Shown: positions 13,826 through 23,843, counted from the stretch's first letter. The stretch is 64,000 bases of DNA from Vibrio nitrifigilis (GCF_015686695.1 NZ_JADPMR010000004.1:682001-746000); one strand, 5' to 3'. Notes: generated by a model not told the origin, from the sequence alone. Made by a program: numbers and translations.

Positions 13826-13848
13826 AAAAAGGGGCAAAGCCCCTTTTT
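13826..13848. terminator. bidirectional terminator between the SPOR lipoprotein gene and ddl
   Basis: AAAAAGGGGC, AAA, GCCCCTTTTT form a 10-bp perfect stem, extended outward by ACATAACA/TGTTATGT. It is symmetric and follows the leftward SPOR gene stop by about 75 bp. Confidence 0.8.
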
Positions 13849-13921
13849 GTTATGTGTACTAAATTCACTTATTGAAAATATGAGTTATTTAACAACTCAT
13901 GGGGCAACTCTATTCAGTGAT

Positions 13922-14485
13922 CTAGTTTAGTTTATTCATTGTTGGAAAATCTGAGTTTTTGATTGAATCAATACTCTTAACAAATGGTTTCAACCGTTTT
14001 AACTCAGCAGGTAGTGATTGAATTGCTTTTGCTGCTTCGGTGCGTGTGGCGAAATCACCATAAAGAACGGTGTACCACTTGGTGCCATTTACCACCTTGT
14101 AGTTTTCCCATACCGGCTGGCCTTGTTTAGGCAAAATATTTGCAAAGCGGTCTACTTTGTTTTGATTACCGACAGCGACAACTTGAATGGTGTAACCAAA
14201 GCGCATGTGAGACGCCTGCTGCTTAGCGGTCGGTGGCGTGATTTTCACAGTGTTAGTTGCTTTTTGAGCGGCTGGTTGCTGACGCACTTCAGCGTGAATA
14301 ACACGAGGCGCTGCATTTTGTTCTGAAATACCTTGAACATTCCCATTTTGTGAGACGATGGGTTGTGAAACTGGCGAAACCTTAAACTCTTCACGATGAC
14401 TCTCAGTCGTCACATCAGTTGAGTAATTTTCTGAAGCACAAGCAGCGAGTAAGGCTGATAAACCAACTATTGCAATCTTTTTCAT
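13922..14485 (-). CDS. SPOR-domain lipoprotein
   Basis: This 187-residue protein starts MKKIAIVGLSALLAACASEN. The lipobox LLAAC gives a lipidated Cys16. A low-complexity linker (about 25-95) leads to a C-terminal SPOR domain (YTIQVVAVGNQNKVDRFANI; later VVNGTKWYTVLYGDF and RTEAAKAIQSLPAEL). SPOR domains bind denuded peptidoglycan at the division septum. Asp after the lipidated Cys is absent, so outer-membrane sorting is likely. The frame runs 21 codons further up, but ATG at 14485 gives the clean signal peptide. It is divergent from patZ across CRP-like sites. Confidence 0.88.
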   Translation of the reverse strand: MKKIAIVGLSALLAACASENYSTDVTTESHREEFKVSPVSQPIVSQNGNVQGISEQNAAPRVIHAEVRQQPAAQKATNTVKITPPTAKQQASHMRFGYTIQVVAVGNQNKVDRFANILPKQGQPVWENYKVVNGTKWYTVLYGDFATRTEAAKAIQSLPAELKRLKPFVKSIDSIKNSDFPTMNKLN

Positions 14486-14577
14486 GGAATCTTTAACGCT
14501 CTTTGTAGATAGTAAGTAAATCATGCCGATAGCGGCGCAGATAATCAAGTTTCTGTACCTAATATATGTCGATATCC

Positions 14578-14632
14578 TGTGATTTATGACACAAACTACA
14601 CCTTAGACGTAACAGATGTGATCTTGCTGACA
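14578..14632. promoter_or_regulatory. two CRP-like sites in the SPOR gene / patZ intergenic region
   Basis: TGTGATTTATGACACA (14578-14593) and TGTGATCTTGCTGACA (14617-14632) both fit TGTGA-N6-TCACA with one or two mismatches. They start 39 bp apart, about 170-225 bp upstream of patZ. In E. coli patZ is activated by cAMP-CRP, so the arrangement is plausible, though unproven here. Confidence 0.55.
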
Positions 14633-14802
14633 TTTATCTTTACCTCTATACATCGTTACTTATGTAGTTCGCCTTGTAGTTTTCATTCGAGATACTTGAT
14701 GTTACCACCTTCAAAAAACGAAGAGGATTCGGACGATTTGATCATGTTCGTGTATATACTCAGACCATAGAAGTGTTTGAAAACACAAATAGGAATCAAG
14801 GT

Positions 14803-17493
14803 ATGAACGCATTAACATCACTACTTTCGCCACAATCTGTCGCGGTGATTGGTGCCACCCCTACAGCGTACCGTGCGGGTAATGTAGTGATGAAAAACTT
14901 GCTGCAAAACGGCTTTACTGGCGCCATTATGCCAGTAACGCCTAAGTACCCTTCAGTCTGTGGCGTTTTAGCTTATCCGAGCATAGATTCGTTACCGATT
15001 ATTCCTACCATTGCGATTGTCTGTACTCACGCTACGCGCAATGTGGATATTATCCGACAGTTAGCGGATAAAGGCGTTCAATATGCTGTCATTGTTGCGG
15101 CAGACATGCATGATAAGGCAGATTCAGTTCATACCATTCAAGATCTGTGTTTATCGATTGCAAGACAGTCGGGAATGCGGATTTTAGGTCCGAATAGTCT
15201 CGGATTACTTCTGCCATGGGCGAATTTTAGTGGTGCATTCTCTCCTATTACCGCTTTACCAGGCAATGTTGCCTTCATTTCTCAGTCTGCTGCGGTGTGT
15301 ACCACTGTACTTGATTGGGCAAATGAAAAGCGCATCGGGTTTTCAGCGTTTATCTCCTTAGGAAATGCGTGTGATATTGATTTTTCGGAGCTACTTGATT
15401 GCCTAAGTACAGAAACTCACACCGAAGCGATATTGTTGTATGTTGACACCATTAATGATGCGCGCCGCTTTATGTCCGCCGCGAGAGCCGCTTCGCGCAA
15501 TCGGCGTATTTTGGTGGTGAAAAGCGGTAGAACTAAACGGGGGCAGATGGCTGCCCATCGCCATAACGGCAGTGATGATACATTGGATATCATTTATGAT
15601 TCTGCGATAAGGCGTAGCGGTATGCTGCGTGTTAATAACATGCATGAGTTGTTTGCTGCTGTCGAAACGTTAACTCACACCATTCCCCTGCGTGGCGAAC
15701 GTTTAGCCATCGTCACTAATGGCGGCGGTCCTGGAATTATGGCGGTTGATACCCTACTAGAACGAGGAGGCAAATTAGCTGAGATAGAACCAGAATTATT
15801 GGTAAAGCTAGACTCCTTTCTTCCAACGAGTTGGTCATACGACAACCCCATCGATATCGTAGGTGATGCGGGCAGTGAACGTTATGTCGAATCATTAAAA
15901 GTCCTGTTTGATAGCCAGCAAATAGATGCGTTTCTGCTTATGTTGAGCCCTTCTGCTGTTGCAGATGCCAAAGAAACCGCGCAAAAGATCGTACAATTGA
16001 TAGCCACAGACGCTAGAGCTAAGCGGTTCAATATTTTGACCAATTGGTCGGGCGAGCTGTCTGTGCGAGATGCGCGCTTATGCTTTAGCGATGCGGGGAT
16101 CCCCACTTATCGTACTCCGGAAAGTGCGGTAGGTGCTTTCATGCATTTGGTCGAGTATCGGAGAAACCAAAAGCAATTAATGGAAACACCAACTTCGACA
16201 GAGTCGATACTCTCATCACAATTAGTCCAAGCAAAGCAATGGGTTGATCGACAATTACGGGAGCGAGATTGTGTGGAGCTAGACACTCACCAAGCTCGGC
16301 CACTTTTGGAAGCTTTTGGTTTTAATACCTTACCCAGTGGCATCGCTTCTGATGCTATTGAAGCGGCCCATATTGCGGACCAGATAGGTTACCCTGTCGC
16401 GGTCAAACTTTATTCGCCTGATATTTTACACAAATCAAATGTATCGGGAGTGATGCTTAATTTACGTCACCACAATGAAGTAGCCAGTGCCGCGCAATCG
16501 ATCTTGGATAGAACTGAATTACATTATCCCGCTGCACGAATTCAAGGTTTGCAAATTCAGGCGATGGCAAAAATAGCGGACTCTGAAGAGCTACGAATTG
16601 TGATTAAGCCAGATACCACATTTGGCCCTGTCATTTTAATCGGTCAAGGCGGTTCTGAATGGGATGAGCAAAGCGATGCTGTTGCAGGTTTACCACCGCT
16701 TAATATGACGTTAGCTCGCTATATGGTTGTTCGCGCATTGCAAGAAAGAAAGATACGTCAGCAGAAATCAGTATCTAGTATTAATGTAAATGCCCTATCG
16801 GAGTTTTTGGTTCGATTGTCACAACTGGTGATTGAATGCCCGGAAATAAAAATACTGGATATGCATCCAGTATTTATTAATGGAACGAATTTAACGCTCA
16901 TTGATATGGACTTAACACTCACCCGTTTTACTGGTGATGCACAAAATCGGCTTGCAATACGCCCTTATCCAACGGAGTTAATCGAAACCTGGAGTGACAA
17001 GAAAGGTGACACCGTCACTATAAGACCTATACTGCCAGAGGATGAACCTCAACACGCAAAGTTTATTAATTTAGTCACCAAAGAGGACTTATATAGACGC
17101 TTTTTTACCGAAGTTGGCGAATTTAACCATGAAGATTTAGCCAATATGACCCAGATAGATTATGACCGTGAAATGGCTTTTGTTGCAGTAAATGGTTCTG
17201 ATATTATCGGGGTATCCAGAGCGTTGATCACGCCTGAGAATAGTGATGCGGAATTTGCTATCTTGGTTCGCTCCGATCTAAAAGGACGTGGCCTTGGCAA
17301 GAAGCTGATGGACAAGATTATAAAATACTGTATAAATAAACAGGTCCTGAGGGTTTCTGCGATTACTATGCCTAATAACCAGGGCATGCTGACTTTGGCC
17401 CGAAACTACGGGTTTAATATTGAAGTGTTCTTTGAGGATGGTATAGCAGAGATGACACTTGCCTTAGATAAACGGATACCCGAACAAAAGTAA
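14803..17493 (+). CDS. patZ: protein lysine acetyltransferase PatZ (Pka/YfiQ)
   Basis: This protein of about 896 residues joins an NDP-forming acyl-CoA synthetase-like part (CoA-binding domain from LLSPQSVAVIGAT, succinyl-CoA-ligase-like and ATP-grasp domains) to a C-terminal GNAT domain (about 735-890; RPILPEDEPQ, then VRSDLKGRGLGKKLM for acetyl-CoA binding). It matches E. coli PatZ throughout by eye. PatZ acetylates lysines of enzymes such as acetyl-CoA synthetase to throttle it. The synthetase part normally lacks its catalytic His and acts as a sensor. ATG at 14803 aligns with the E. coli start; the longer frame from 14773 adds ten residues. Confidence 0.93.
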   Translation: MNALTSLLSPQSVAVIGATPTAYRAGNVVMKNLLQNGFTGAIMPVTPKYPSVCGVLAYPSIDSLPIIPTIAIVCTHATRNVDIIRQLADKGVQYAVIVAADMHDKADSVHTIQDLCLSIARQSGMRILGPNSLGLLLPWANFSGAFSPITALPGNVAFISQSAAVCTTVLDWANEKRIGFSAFISLGNACDIDFSELLDCLSTETHTEAILLYVDTINDARRFMSAARAASRNRRILVVKSGRTKRGQMAAHRHNGSDDTLDIIYDSAIRRSGMLRVNNMHELFAAVETLTHTIPLRGERLAIVTNGGGPGIMAVDTLLERGGKLAEIEPELLVKLDSFLPTSWSYDNPIDIVGDAGSERYVESLKVLFDSQQIDAFLLMLSPSAVADAKETAQKIVQLIATDARAKRFNILTNWSGELSVRDARLCFSDAGIPTYRTPESAVGAFMHLVEYRRNQKQLMETPTSTESILSSQLVQAKQWVDRQLRERDCVELDTHQARPLLEAFGFNTLPSGIASDAIEAAHIADQIGYPVAVKLYSPDILHKSNVSGVMLNLRHHNEVASAAQSILDRTELHYPAARIQGLQIQAMAKIADSEELRIVIKPDTTFGPVILIGQGGSEWDEQSDAVAGLPPLNMTLARYMVVRALQERKIRQQKSVSSINVNALSEFLVRLSQLVIECPEIKILDMHPVFINGTNLTLIDMDLTLTRFTGDAQNRLAIRPYPTELIETWSDKKGDTVTIRPILPEDEPQHAKFINLVTKEDLYRRFFTEVGEFNHEDLANMTQIDYDREMAFVAVNGSDIIGVSRALITPENSDAEFAILVRSDLKGRGLGKKLMDKIIKYCINKQVLRVSAITMPNNQGMLTLARNYGFNIEVFFEDGIAEMTLALDKRIPEQK

Positions 17494-17551
17494 CAATGGT
17501 ATGACTATGTATCTGCCATACCATTGATGAATTCGAGTTATCGCTTGTACA

Positions 17552-18439
17552 CTACTTCATTTTCCAGTGTTTTTTCAAATATTGGATACACCATGATTTG
17601 GCTTCACCGATTTTGTTGCGTCGCCAAGCCATGATGATATCAAGCTCTGTTCTTTGTGCGCCCTCAATAACCTGCAGGGATCCCGCTTCAATATAGGGTT
17701 GAGCAACGCATTCTGGCAAAGTACCAATACCGAGACCATCAACTAGCGCTTGGCATTTTGCGTTTAAGTTCGTTACAGTCAAACGAGGTTGTTTTTGTAA
17801 AATATTCACGCTCATGGCAGGTTGGTCTCGAGCTGTATCAGCGATGGCAATCACGCGATATTTTTGTCTTGCTTCTTCGTCAAATTCGCCACTACGTTTA
17901 TGAATATAATGGCTAGTCGCGGCAACCCACACTGTCGAGATTTTACCTAGCGTTTCAGCCTTAACATCTTGAGGTAATGTGTCAATGCGTGGGCAAACTA
18001 ACAAATCGGCACGATCACTTGCCAATGATTCCCAGCAACCGGCTAAAATTTCTTCCTGCAAACGAATACGGGTTTTACTGACATTGCCCAATGCATCAAC
18101 CAACGGGAAAAAATTGTTGATGGGAATAAGGCCATCAAAAGCAAGGGTGATATCTAGCTCCCAACCGTTGGCTAATACTGTTGCGTCATGGACTAACTTT
18201 TCAGTTGCAGATAGGATGGTTCTGCCCCGTTCCAAAATTAGCTTGCCTGCCTCAGTAAAATTGGCTTTATGACCTGAGCGGTCAAAGATCATAATGTCTA
18301 GATCTTGTTCGAGTTTTTGTATTTGATAACTCAATGAGCTTGGCGCACGATTCAGTTCATTAGCGGCAGCAGCAAAGCTACCTCGACGATCAATAGCATC
18401 GAGAATATGTAATGCTTCTAAGGTTATTGGACTTTGCAC
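17552..18439 (-). CDS. YhaJ-like LysR-type regulator
   Basis: This 295-residue protein has an N-terminal winged HTH (LEALHILDAIDRRGSFAAAA, then SSLSYQIQKLEQDLDIMIFD) and a substrate-binding-like effector domain. It closely resembles E. coli YhaJ throughout, including the C-terminal DIIMAWRRNKIGEAKSWC. YhaJ in E. coli responds to dinitrotoluene-type metabolites and affects virulence. A GTG at 18439, preceded by GAGGAAA, gives the family start QSPITLEAL; the open frame to 18487 would add 16 unlikely residues. It is divergent from the haem receptor gene, so it might regulate it, but no clear LysR box was identified. Confidence 0.88.
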   Translation of the reverse strand: MQSPITLEALHILDAIDRRGSFAAAANELNRAPSSLSYQIQKLEQDLDIMIFDRSGHKANFTEAGKLILERGRTILSATEKLVHDATVLANGWELDITLAFDGLIPINNFFPLVDALGNVSKTRIRLQEEILAGCWESLASDRADLLVCPRIDTLPQDVKAETLGKISTVWVAATSHYIHKRSGEFDEEARQKYRVIAIADTARDQPAMSVNILQKQPRLTVTNLNAKCQALVDGLGIGTLPECVAQPYIEAGSLQVIEGAQRTELDIIMAWRRNKIGEAKSWCIQYLKKHWKMK

Positions 18440-18633
18440 TCTACGTTTTTCCTCACATTTCCGCCATAAATCATGACCTTTACACAATTAAGGCTTTACA
18501 AACCTTTACAGTGTATCTGTTACCCCAAATGTTTTCAAACAATAAGATAATGAAAAATATAGAATATTTATATCTTTAGGCAAAAAATAATCTGTAAAGA
18601 TAATTATTTATTAATTTTTGTTAATGTTTAAAT

Positions 18634-18652
18634 GCTAGTAATTATCATTTGC
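18634..18652. promoter_or_regulatory. putative Fur box upstream of the haem receptor
   Basis: GCTAGTAATTATCATTTGC matches 13 of 19 positions of the Fur consensus and lies in AT-rich DNA about 70-85 bp before the receptor ATG, a usual place for iron repression. Confidence 0.6.
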
Positions 18653-18719
18653 ATTAAATAGTATGCGTGACACAACCTAACTCTCTGAAAATATAATAGA
18701 TAAGATAAAGGTAACGTCG

Positions 18720-20816
18720 ATGCTCAAACAAACGGCTGTCTCTGCCGCAATATTACTAGCACTAACTCCTACCGTTTATGCTGCCAGCGAACAGGAAAAC
18801 ATTGTTGTCACCGCAACACGAAACCATCAAACATTAGGCAACACAGCGGCCTCAGTTACTGTGATTAACTCTAAAGATATTGAACGCAATATAGATACCA
18901 CTTTAAAAGATATCTTTGATGATGTTCCCGGTGTAAGCGTTAATAGCGCGGATCGTCAAGGTATTCAGAATATCAATATTCGTGGTATTGAAGGAAGCCG
19001 TGTAAAAATTGTTGTAGACGGAATGACCCAAAGCCAAAGTTATAGTGGTGGCAATACAGGTTTTATCAATTCAGCCGGAGTGTATATCGACCCTGATATG
19101 GTGAAAGATATTCAAATCGTCAAAGGCGCTGCATCGAGTCTTTATGGAAGCGATGCGGTTGGTGGCGTTGTCGCCATTGAAACCAAAGACCCTATCGATT
19201 TTATCAAAGATGGTAGCAATACCGGGGGCCAAATTAAACTGGCCTATTCTTCTAAAGATAAATCCTTTGCGGAAAACATGATTGTGGCTCATCGTTCTGG
19301 TGATCTAGACGCATTGATCTCTGTAACACGTCGTGATGGGAAAGAAGTTCAAAACTTTCGTCATGATAGTGACTTAGCAAACTACTCAACAACAGGACAA
19401 GATACAGAGAAAAACGATGTATTACTGAAACTTCAATACCAAATCAACGATCAGCACCGTGTTGAGTTCATTGGTGAAGATATTCATAACCAAACGGATT
19501 CTGATATCTACAACTCTAACTATACTGATTATACAGGTGATGATACGTCTGATAAGCTTCGCTTTGGCATCAAACATATTTGGGAACTTGATAGCTCACT
19601 GGCAGACATCATTACCTCACAAGTTAATTGGCAAGATAAAAAAGAGACTAATATCACCAACCGTATATCAAACTATACTTCTGCTCAAGAGCACAAAAAC
19701 TATGTGTATGAGTCAAAACAGTGGCAAGGTCTAACTCAGTTGAATAAACGTATTATTATTGGTGAAACAGAACACCGTTTAACCTATGGCGCTGATTATG
19801 TGTATAGTGATATACGTAATGATTTTAATTCGGATAGCACGTCAAGTGGTACAACAAGCAGTAGCTCAGTTGTTTATACCCCTAATGTAAAAGAGCAAAA
19901 AGCGGGAGTTTATCTGCAAGACCAAATTGTTCTTAATCATGGAGATTGGTTAATTACTCCAGGGGTTCGCTATGATTGGTTTAGTACGGAACCAAGTGAT
20001 GTAGATGGGGAAAGTTATGATAGTTATAGTGACTCAGCATTCACTGCTCGACTGGGTTCAGTTTACCATTTAACAAAGCAACACTCCGTATTTGCGCAAA
20101 TCAGCCAAGGATTTAGAGCGCCCTCTTTCGATGAGTTATATTACATCTACGGTCACCCCGCTTACGGCTATGAGAGCATACCGAACACGGATTTAAAAGC
20201 AGAAAAAAGTATTTCATATGAGCTAGGTTACCGTTTTAATAATGCGTATACGTCGGCTGAAATTTCAGCGTTCTATAGTGATTATGATGACTTTATTGAT
20301 CGAACTAGCCGTGAAGGCAGTGATGGCCTGACTCAGTACTACTATACCAACTTAAGTAAAGCAAAAATCAAGGGAATTGAACTGTCTAACCAAACTCAAT
20401 TGGATGAACTGTTAGGAGCACCTAACGGTACCAGTTCTAAATTTGTGGCTGCTTACACAGAAGGTGAAGATGGTGATGGAGCAGCATTGGATAGCATTAA
20501 CCCTTGGAGTGCGATCTTCACCCTAGCCTATGATGCGCCAAACAGCGTTTGGGGTAGCAGCTTTAAAACTCACTTCACAGCGAAAAAAGATGGTAGTGAT
20601 GTGAGTGATGGTCAAACACAAATGCCTAGCGCGACTGTGTTTGATTTGACGGCATACTATAAGCCAATGAAACAATTAACCCTCACTGCTGGCGTATTTA
20701 ATTTGACTAACAAAGAGTACTACAACTGGAATAGCCTACGTGATAAGAGCTCTCTTTCCTCTTCTTATACCGAAGCGAAACGTAATTTTGCTGTAACAGC
20801 AAAATACAGCTTTTAA
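18720..20816 (+). CDS. TonB-dependent haem/haemoglobin receptor, HutR/HutA-like
   Basis: This 698-residue outer-membrane receptor has a signal peptide (first 22 residues, ending TVYA) and a TonB box region (ENIVVTATR). A plug domain (DVPGVSVNSADRQGIQNINI, then VDGM) precedes a 22-strand barrel ending in Phe (AVTAKYSF). The FRAP motif region (QISQGFRAPSFDELYYIYG) is typical of haem receptors. It imports haem in concert with TonB-ExbBD. A Fur-like box upstream implies iron repression. V. cholerae HutR on chromosome II is the nearest remembered relative; HutA and HutR cannot be told apart safely by eye. It stands alone and ends at a terminator. Confidence 0.88.
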   Translation: MLKQTAVSAAILLALTPTVYAASEQENIVVTATRNHQTLGNTAASVTVINSKDIERNIDTTLKDIFDDVPGVSVNSADRQGIQNINIRGIEGSRVKIVVDGMTQSQSYSGGNTGFINSAGVYIDPDMVKDIQIVKGAASSLYGSDAVGGVVAIETKDPIDFIKDGSNTGGQIKLAYSSKDKSFAENMIVAHRSGDLDALISVTRRDGKEVQNFRHDSDLANYSTTGQDTEKNDVLLKLQYQINDQHRVEFIGEDIHNQTDSDIYNSNYTDYTGDDTSDKLRFGIKHIWELDSSLADIITSQVNWQDKKETNITNRISNYTSAQEHKNYVYESKQWQGLTQLNKRIIIGETEHRLTYGADYVYSDIRNDFNSDSTSSGTTSSSSVVYTPNVKEQKAGVYLQDQIVLNHGDWLITPGVRYDWFSTEPSDVDGESYDSYSDSAFTARLGSVYHLTKQHSVFAQISQGFRAPSFDELYYIYGHPAYGYESIPNTDLKAEKSISYELGYRFNNAYTSAEISAFYSDYDDFIDRTSREGSDGLTQYYYTNLSKAKIKGIELSNQTQLDELLGAPNGTSSKFVAAYTEGEDGDGAALDSINPWSAIFTLAYDAPNSVWGSSFKTHFTAKKDGSDVSDGQTQMPSATVFDLTAYYKPMKQLTLTAGVFNLTNKEYYNWNSLRDKSSLSSSYTEAKRNFAVTAKYSF

Positions 20817-20845
20817 ATCATCAAGTGATCCCCGCCATAAACAAG

Positions 20846-20872
20846 AAAGCCAGCATTCATCGTGCTGGCTTT
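20846..20872 (+). terminator. terminator of the haem receptor gene
   Basis: AAAGCCAGCA (20846-20855) and TGCTGGCTTT (20863-20872) form a 10-bp stem, with TTACTT after it. It is located 30 bp past the stop. Confidence 0.75.
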
Positions 20873-20907
20873 ACTTCAATTACCGTAGAAAAGGATACAG
20901 AAAATGT

Positions 20908-21123
20908 TTAACGGTTTTGCTTAATTTCTCTTGCAATCATAACAGTGCAAGTTGCAATGTAAAAAAAGATTAACCCTAATGCCATGTTGCCTCGCTCAAT
21001 GAATGTACCAATAAAATTGCCGAGGATAGTAGCAAAATAGCGGGTATAAATCTGTATCGTTTCTGGTGTAATTGACTTATTTGTCAACCTTGTCACACTT
21101 AAATATGGTCTGGTTTGATCCAT
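20908..21123 (-). CDS. small membrane protein after sgrR
   Basis: This 71-residue open frame has a C-terminal hydrophobic helix (MALGLIFFYIATCTVMIA) and a basic end (REIKQNR). It begins inside the last codons of sgrR in another frame (25-bp overlap), so it may be translated by coupling. No family is recognised. It is not the E. coli SgrT peptide by sequence, though its place behind sgrR invites comparison. An internal Met at 'NMALG' could give a 28-residue version. Confidence 0.5.
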   Translation of the reverse strand: MDQTRPYLSVTRLTNKSITPETIQIYTRYFATILGNFIGTFIERGNMALGLIFFYIATCTVMIAREIKQNR

Positions 21124-22811
21124 ACCTGACTAAAATCGAACCAACCAAGTGCGTTACATTTTGCATTTTGAAGTGCGCCACATTGATCTTTAGATACCCC
21201 CAACCAGCAATGGAACATCGGCACTAATTGATGTTCCACAACCAACGCCTTGGCTAATTCCCTACCCGGGAAATGAGACTCGTCTTGAGCACGCCACATG
21301 TCAATCATCAAACTCCACTTAGCAAAATCATCACTTAAACTCATATGTTCAATATCAGAATCATTTAATACCCACCCGGCTAACGCGTCATCACGATGAT
21401 TAGCAATCCCCATTGCTTTGATCCAGATATCCACATTCTCCGGTTCGTCAAGGGTTAGCTCATACTTGATAAATTCAACGCGGATATTATCTTGCAAAAG
21501 TAGCTGTTCAATTACTTTTGCGATAGTAGGAAACATCGGATGCTTCGCATGATATGCAACAACTAATTTGCGGTGACCTGATACATGAAATGAGGGCGGC
21601 GTCGGAACTGAGATATCAGATAACGAGTTATGATACCAACCGGGCTTTAATCCATAGGCTGGGAGTAAGCCCATTTCGACAATGGCTTCTTCAGGGATAT
21701 GCCGCATGATATTGAGCGAACTTAATTTATGGCATAAATAGTGAGCCCAGAGTTCATCATTCGCGATACCATACTTACGATTAAGCAATAGATAGGTACA
21801 CCCGGGATCAAGTTCAACATCTTCACTAAAAGAGGTTCTTCGCCCGGATTTTATCGGGTTATTTAAAGATGGGAAGACTAATGAAGAATGAACCTCATCA
21901 ATTACCCACACCTCGACCCGATCAAGCAATGGTCTAAAACCAAAATACCCGTCATAAGCTTGTAATACCAACCTTTTACTGTCGTTGACCACAACCTTAT
22001 ATGGGCCAGTACCGATCGGAGTAAGGTCAAAGCCTTCTTCTCGTTTGGATTCCGGCAATAAAATTTTGGCGCACGATTCTGCTAACCACAGAGGTAAATG
22101 GTAATCGGGCTTTTGTAACTTAATATCAATAACCCAATCGTAAGGAGATGAAATAGAATCTAGATGAGCAAATAGATTAAAAAAACGCAACTGCCACAAG
22201 CTTTCAATCGCAATATTGGTGGTAAGCAATTCACCATTATGAAAACGCACCCCTGGTCTTAAATAGAAACGCCAATGGGTATCGCTCAAAGCTTCCCAAC
22301 TATGAGCCAAATCGGGTTGAATTTGTTCATGCTCATCTAATCGGGTTAAACCACTGAACACTTGTCGAACAATGTGTTGCTCGGAACGACGCATGGGCTT
22401 AAGTGGATTAAGCATAGAAAGAGGACGGTAATATGGAAGACGAACAACCGGCATTCCTTCACTGTGTTGAACACCCAAATAACTTTGAATGACCTGAGTT
22501 AATTTCGTCGCATCGTGATCGAGTACACCGAGCGCTTGCTCTATTTTACCTTCATCGAGATAACGTCTAGCAACATTTTCACTCACATCAGAACGAGAAC
22601 GTTTGAACAACAGTTCAGAGAGTTTTCCACGCCCAGCCGAAGGATGCCATTCAATCCATCCTTCCTCTTCCATTTTATTGAGAACAATACGAGCATTACG
22701 GCGAGTACAGCACAGTATGTCGGTCACATCTTCTAGCTGAGTATGCGAATCTCTCCCAGCGAAGTGTTCAAATAACGTTTCAAATTGTGCTCTTAAACGT
22801 GGGCTACTCAT
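21099..22811 (-). CDS. sgrR: SgrR-family transcriptional regulator
   Basis: This 570-residue protein has an N-terminal SgrR_N winged-helix domain (LEDVTDILCCTRRNARIVLN; EEEGWIEWHPSAGRGKLSEL) followed by a full solute-binding-protein-like domain (SBP_bac_5). The second domain shows RRSEQHIVRQVFSGL, then LRPGVRFHNGELLT and IGTGPYKV. In E. coli SgrR activates the sRNA SgrS during glucose-phosphate stress and represses itself. The length matches the family. An sgrS-like sRNA was not identified in the short gap upstream (22812-22926). A small membrane-protein frame overlaps its end. Confidence 0.9.
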   Translation of the reverse strand: MSSPRLRAQFETLFEHFAGRDSHTQLEDVTDILCCTRRNARIVLNKMEEEGWIEWHPSAGRGKLSELLFKRSRSDVSENVARRYLDEGKIEQALGVLDHDATKLTQVIQSYLGVQHSEGMPVVRLPYYRPLSMLNPLKPMRRSEQHIVRQVFSGLTRLDEHEQIQPDLAHSWEALSDTHWRFYLRPGVRFHNGELLTTNIAIESLWQLRFFNLFAHLDSISSPYDWVIDIKLQKPDYHLPLWLAESCAKILLPESKREEGFDLTPIGTGPYKVVVNDSKRLVLQAYDGYFGFRPLLDRVEVWVIDEVHSSLVFPSLNNPIKSGRRTSFSEDVELDPGCTYLLLNRKYGIANDELWAHYLCHKLSSLNIMRHIPEEAIVEMGLLPAYGLKPGWYHNSLSDISVPTPPSFHVSGHRKLVVAYHAKHPMFPTIAKVIEQLLLQDNIRVEFIKYELTLDEPENVDIWIKAMGIANHRDDALAGWVLNDSDIEHMSLSDDFAKWSLMIDMWRAQDESHFPGRELAKALVVEHQLVPMFHCWLGVSKDQCGALQNAKCNALGWFDFSQVWIKPDHI

Positions 22812-22926
22812 ATTGAGGAAATCTCTAAGTGGTTCTCAGCATGAGTTAGTTTCCCTATTTTCGAATCGATGTGCAAGTGCTCATCAAACAGAAAATAGAG
22901 AAAATGCGTAGTGCGATAAACGTAAC

Positions 22927-23157
22927 TTATTGAATATCGCAGCCTAATTGTTCAGATAGAATATTCAGTTGTTGCGGATTATCCAAAGTGATGGTCCATT
23001 TTACTGCACCAGTATTGGCCACCATAACGTTTGCCCCAGAGAATAAGGAAATCGCCTCGCTTTGTGCATGAAGCGTACACTGACTCGGAGCAGCAAGTTT
23101 GACGACAACTTCATGAGTCGTCACTATAATTTTACCCTGACTAAATTCAACTAACAT
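22927..23157 (-). CDS. DUF3389-like small protein
   Basis: This 76-residue protein of mostly beta character (MLVEFSQGKIIVTTHEVVVK; ends LSEQLGCDIQ) is a short family conserved in Vibrio that I recall as DUF3389, with unknown function. It begins 3 bp after the thioesterase stop, so it is the second gene of a two-gene unit. Confidence 0.7.
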   Translation of the reverse strand: MLVEFSQGKIIVTTHEVVVKLAAPSQCTLHAQSEAISLFSGANVMVANTGAVKWTITLDNPQQLNILSEQLGCDIQ

Positions 23158-23159
23158 TG

Positions 23160-23591
23160 TTAACCCTGCTGGCGTACTTTTCTTACGGCGATGGTCAGAC
23201 GGCTAGTACAAATCAAACGTCCCCGCTCATCGGTAATGTTGATTTGCCATACTTGGGTAGAAACGCCGCGATGCAATGAAACAGCCGTTCCGGTCACAGT
23301 GCCTTCTCGTGCAGAACGAACATGGTTTGCATTAATATCTAAACCCACGCAGAACTCCTGCTCGCTGACCGCAAAGTTAGCGGCCACAGAACCGAGCGTT
23401 TCAGCTAATACAACAGACGCCCCACCATGCAACATTCCCAGTGGCTGATGAGTAAAGGAACACACAGGCATGGTTGCTGATAGGGTCTCGTCGGTAATTT
23501 CGGTATACACTATCCCTAAATGATCGATGAGCGTATTTTGTGAGGTTTGATTAAGAATATCGAGACTTATAGGCTTTTTCCAAATTTTCAT
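23160..23591 (-). CDS. menI: hotdog thioesterase MenI/YdiI
   Basis: This 143-residue hotdog protein matches E. coli YdiI (MenI). It starts with MKIWKKPISLDILN, has PLGMLHGGASVVLAETLGS with the catalytic Glu, and later GLDINANHVRSAREGTVTG. MenI hydrolyses 1,4-dihydroxy-2-naphthoyl-CoA in menaquinone synthesis and also acts on other acyl-CoAs. It is co-transcribed with the DUF3389-like gene. A second, unrelated hotdog protein of PaaI type lies at 9577-9987. Confidence 0.9.
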   Translation of the reverse strand: MKIWKKPISLDILNQTSQNTLIDHLGIVYTEITDETLSATMPVCSFTHQPLGMLHGGASVVLAETLGSVAANFAVSEQEFCVGLDINANHVRSAREGTVTGTAVSLHRGVSTQVWQINITDERGRLICTSRLTIAVRKVRQQG

Positions 23592-23843
23592 GGTTAAGCT
23601 CCTAATTAATTGTAGTTTTATACCATTCTAGCGAGGTTATTATTGGAAAAAAAGCCATCCTTTTTAATTTAATTACTGCTATTTTGTCGCATTTACCGCT
23701 ATGTTAAGACACAAAATATCAATTTATTGATGATTTTCATCACACAAGACCGCTATTTTTGCTTTTTTATTGTAATAACCCTTTCCTTCTTGTGTATAAA
23801 ATGGATAATACGCCGCTCATAAAAATTTACTATGGTGGGTACA

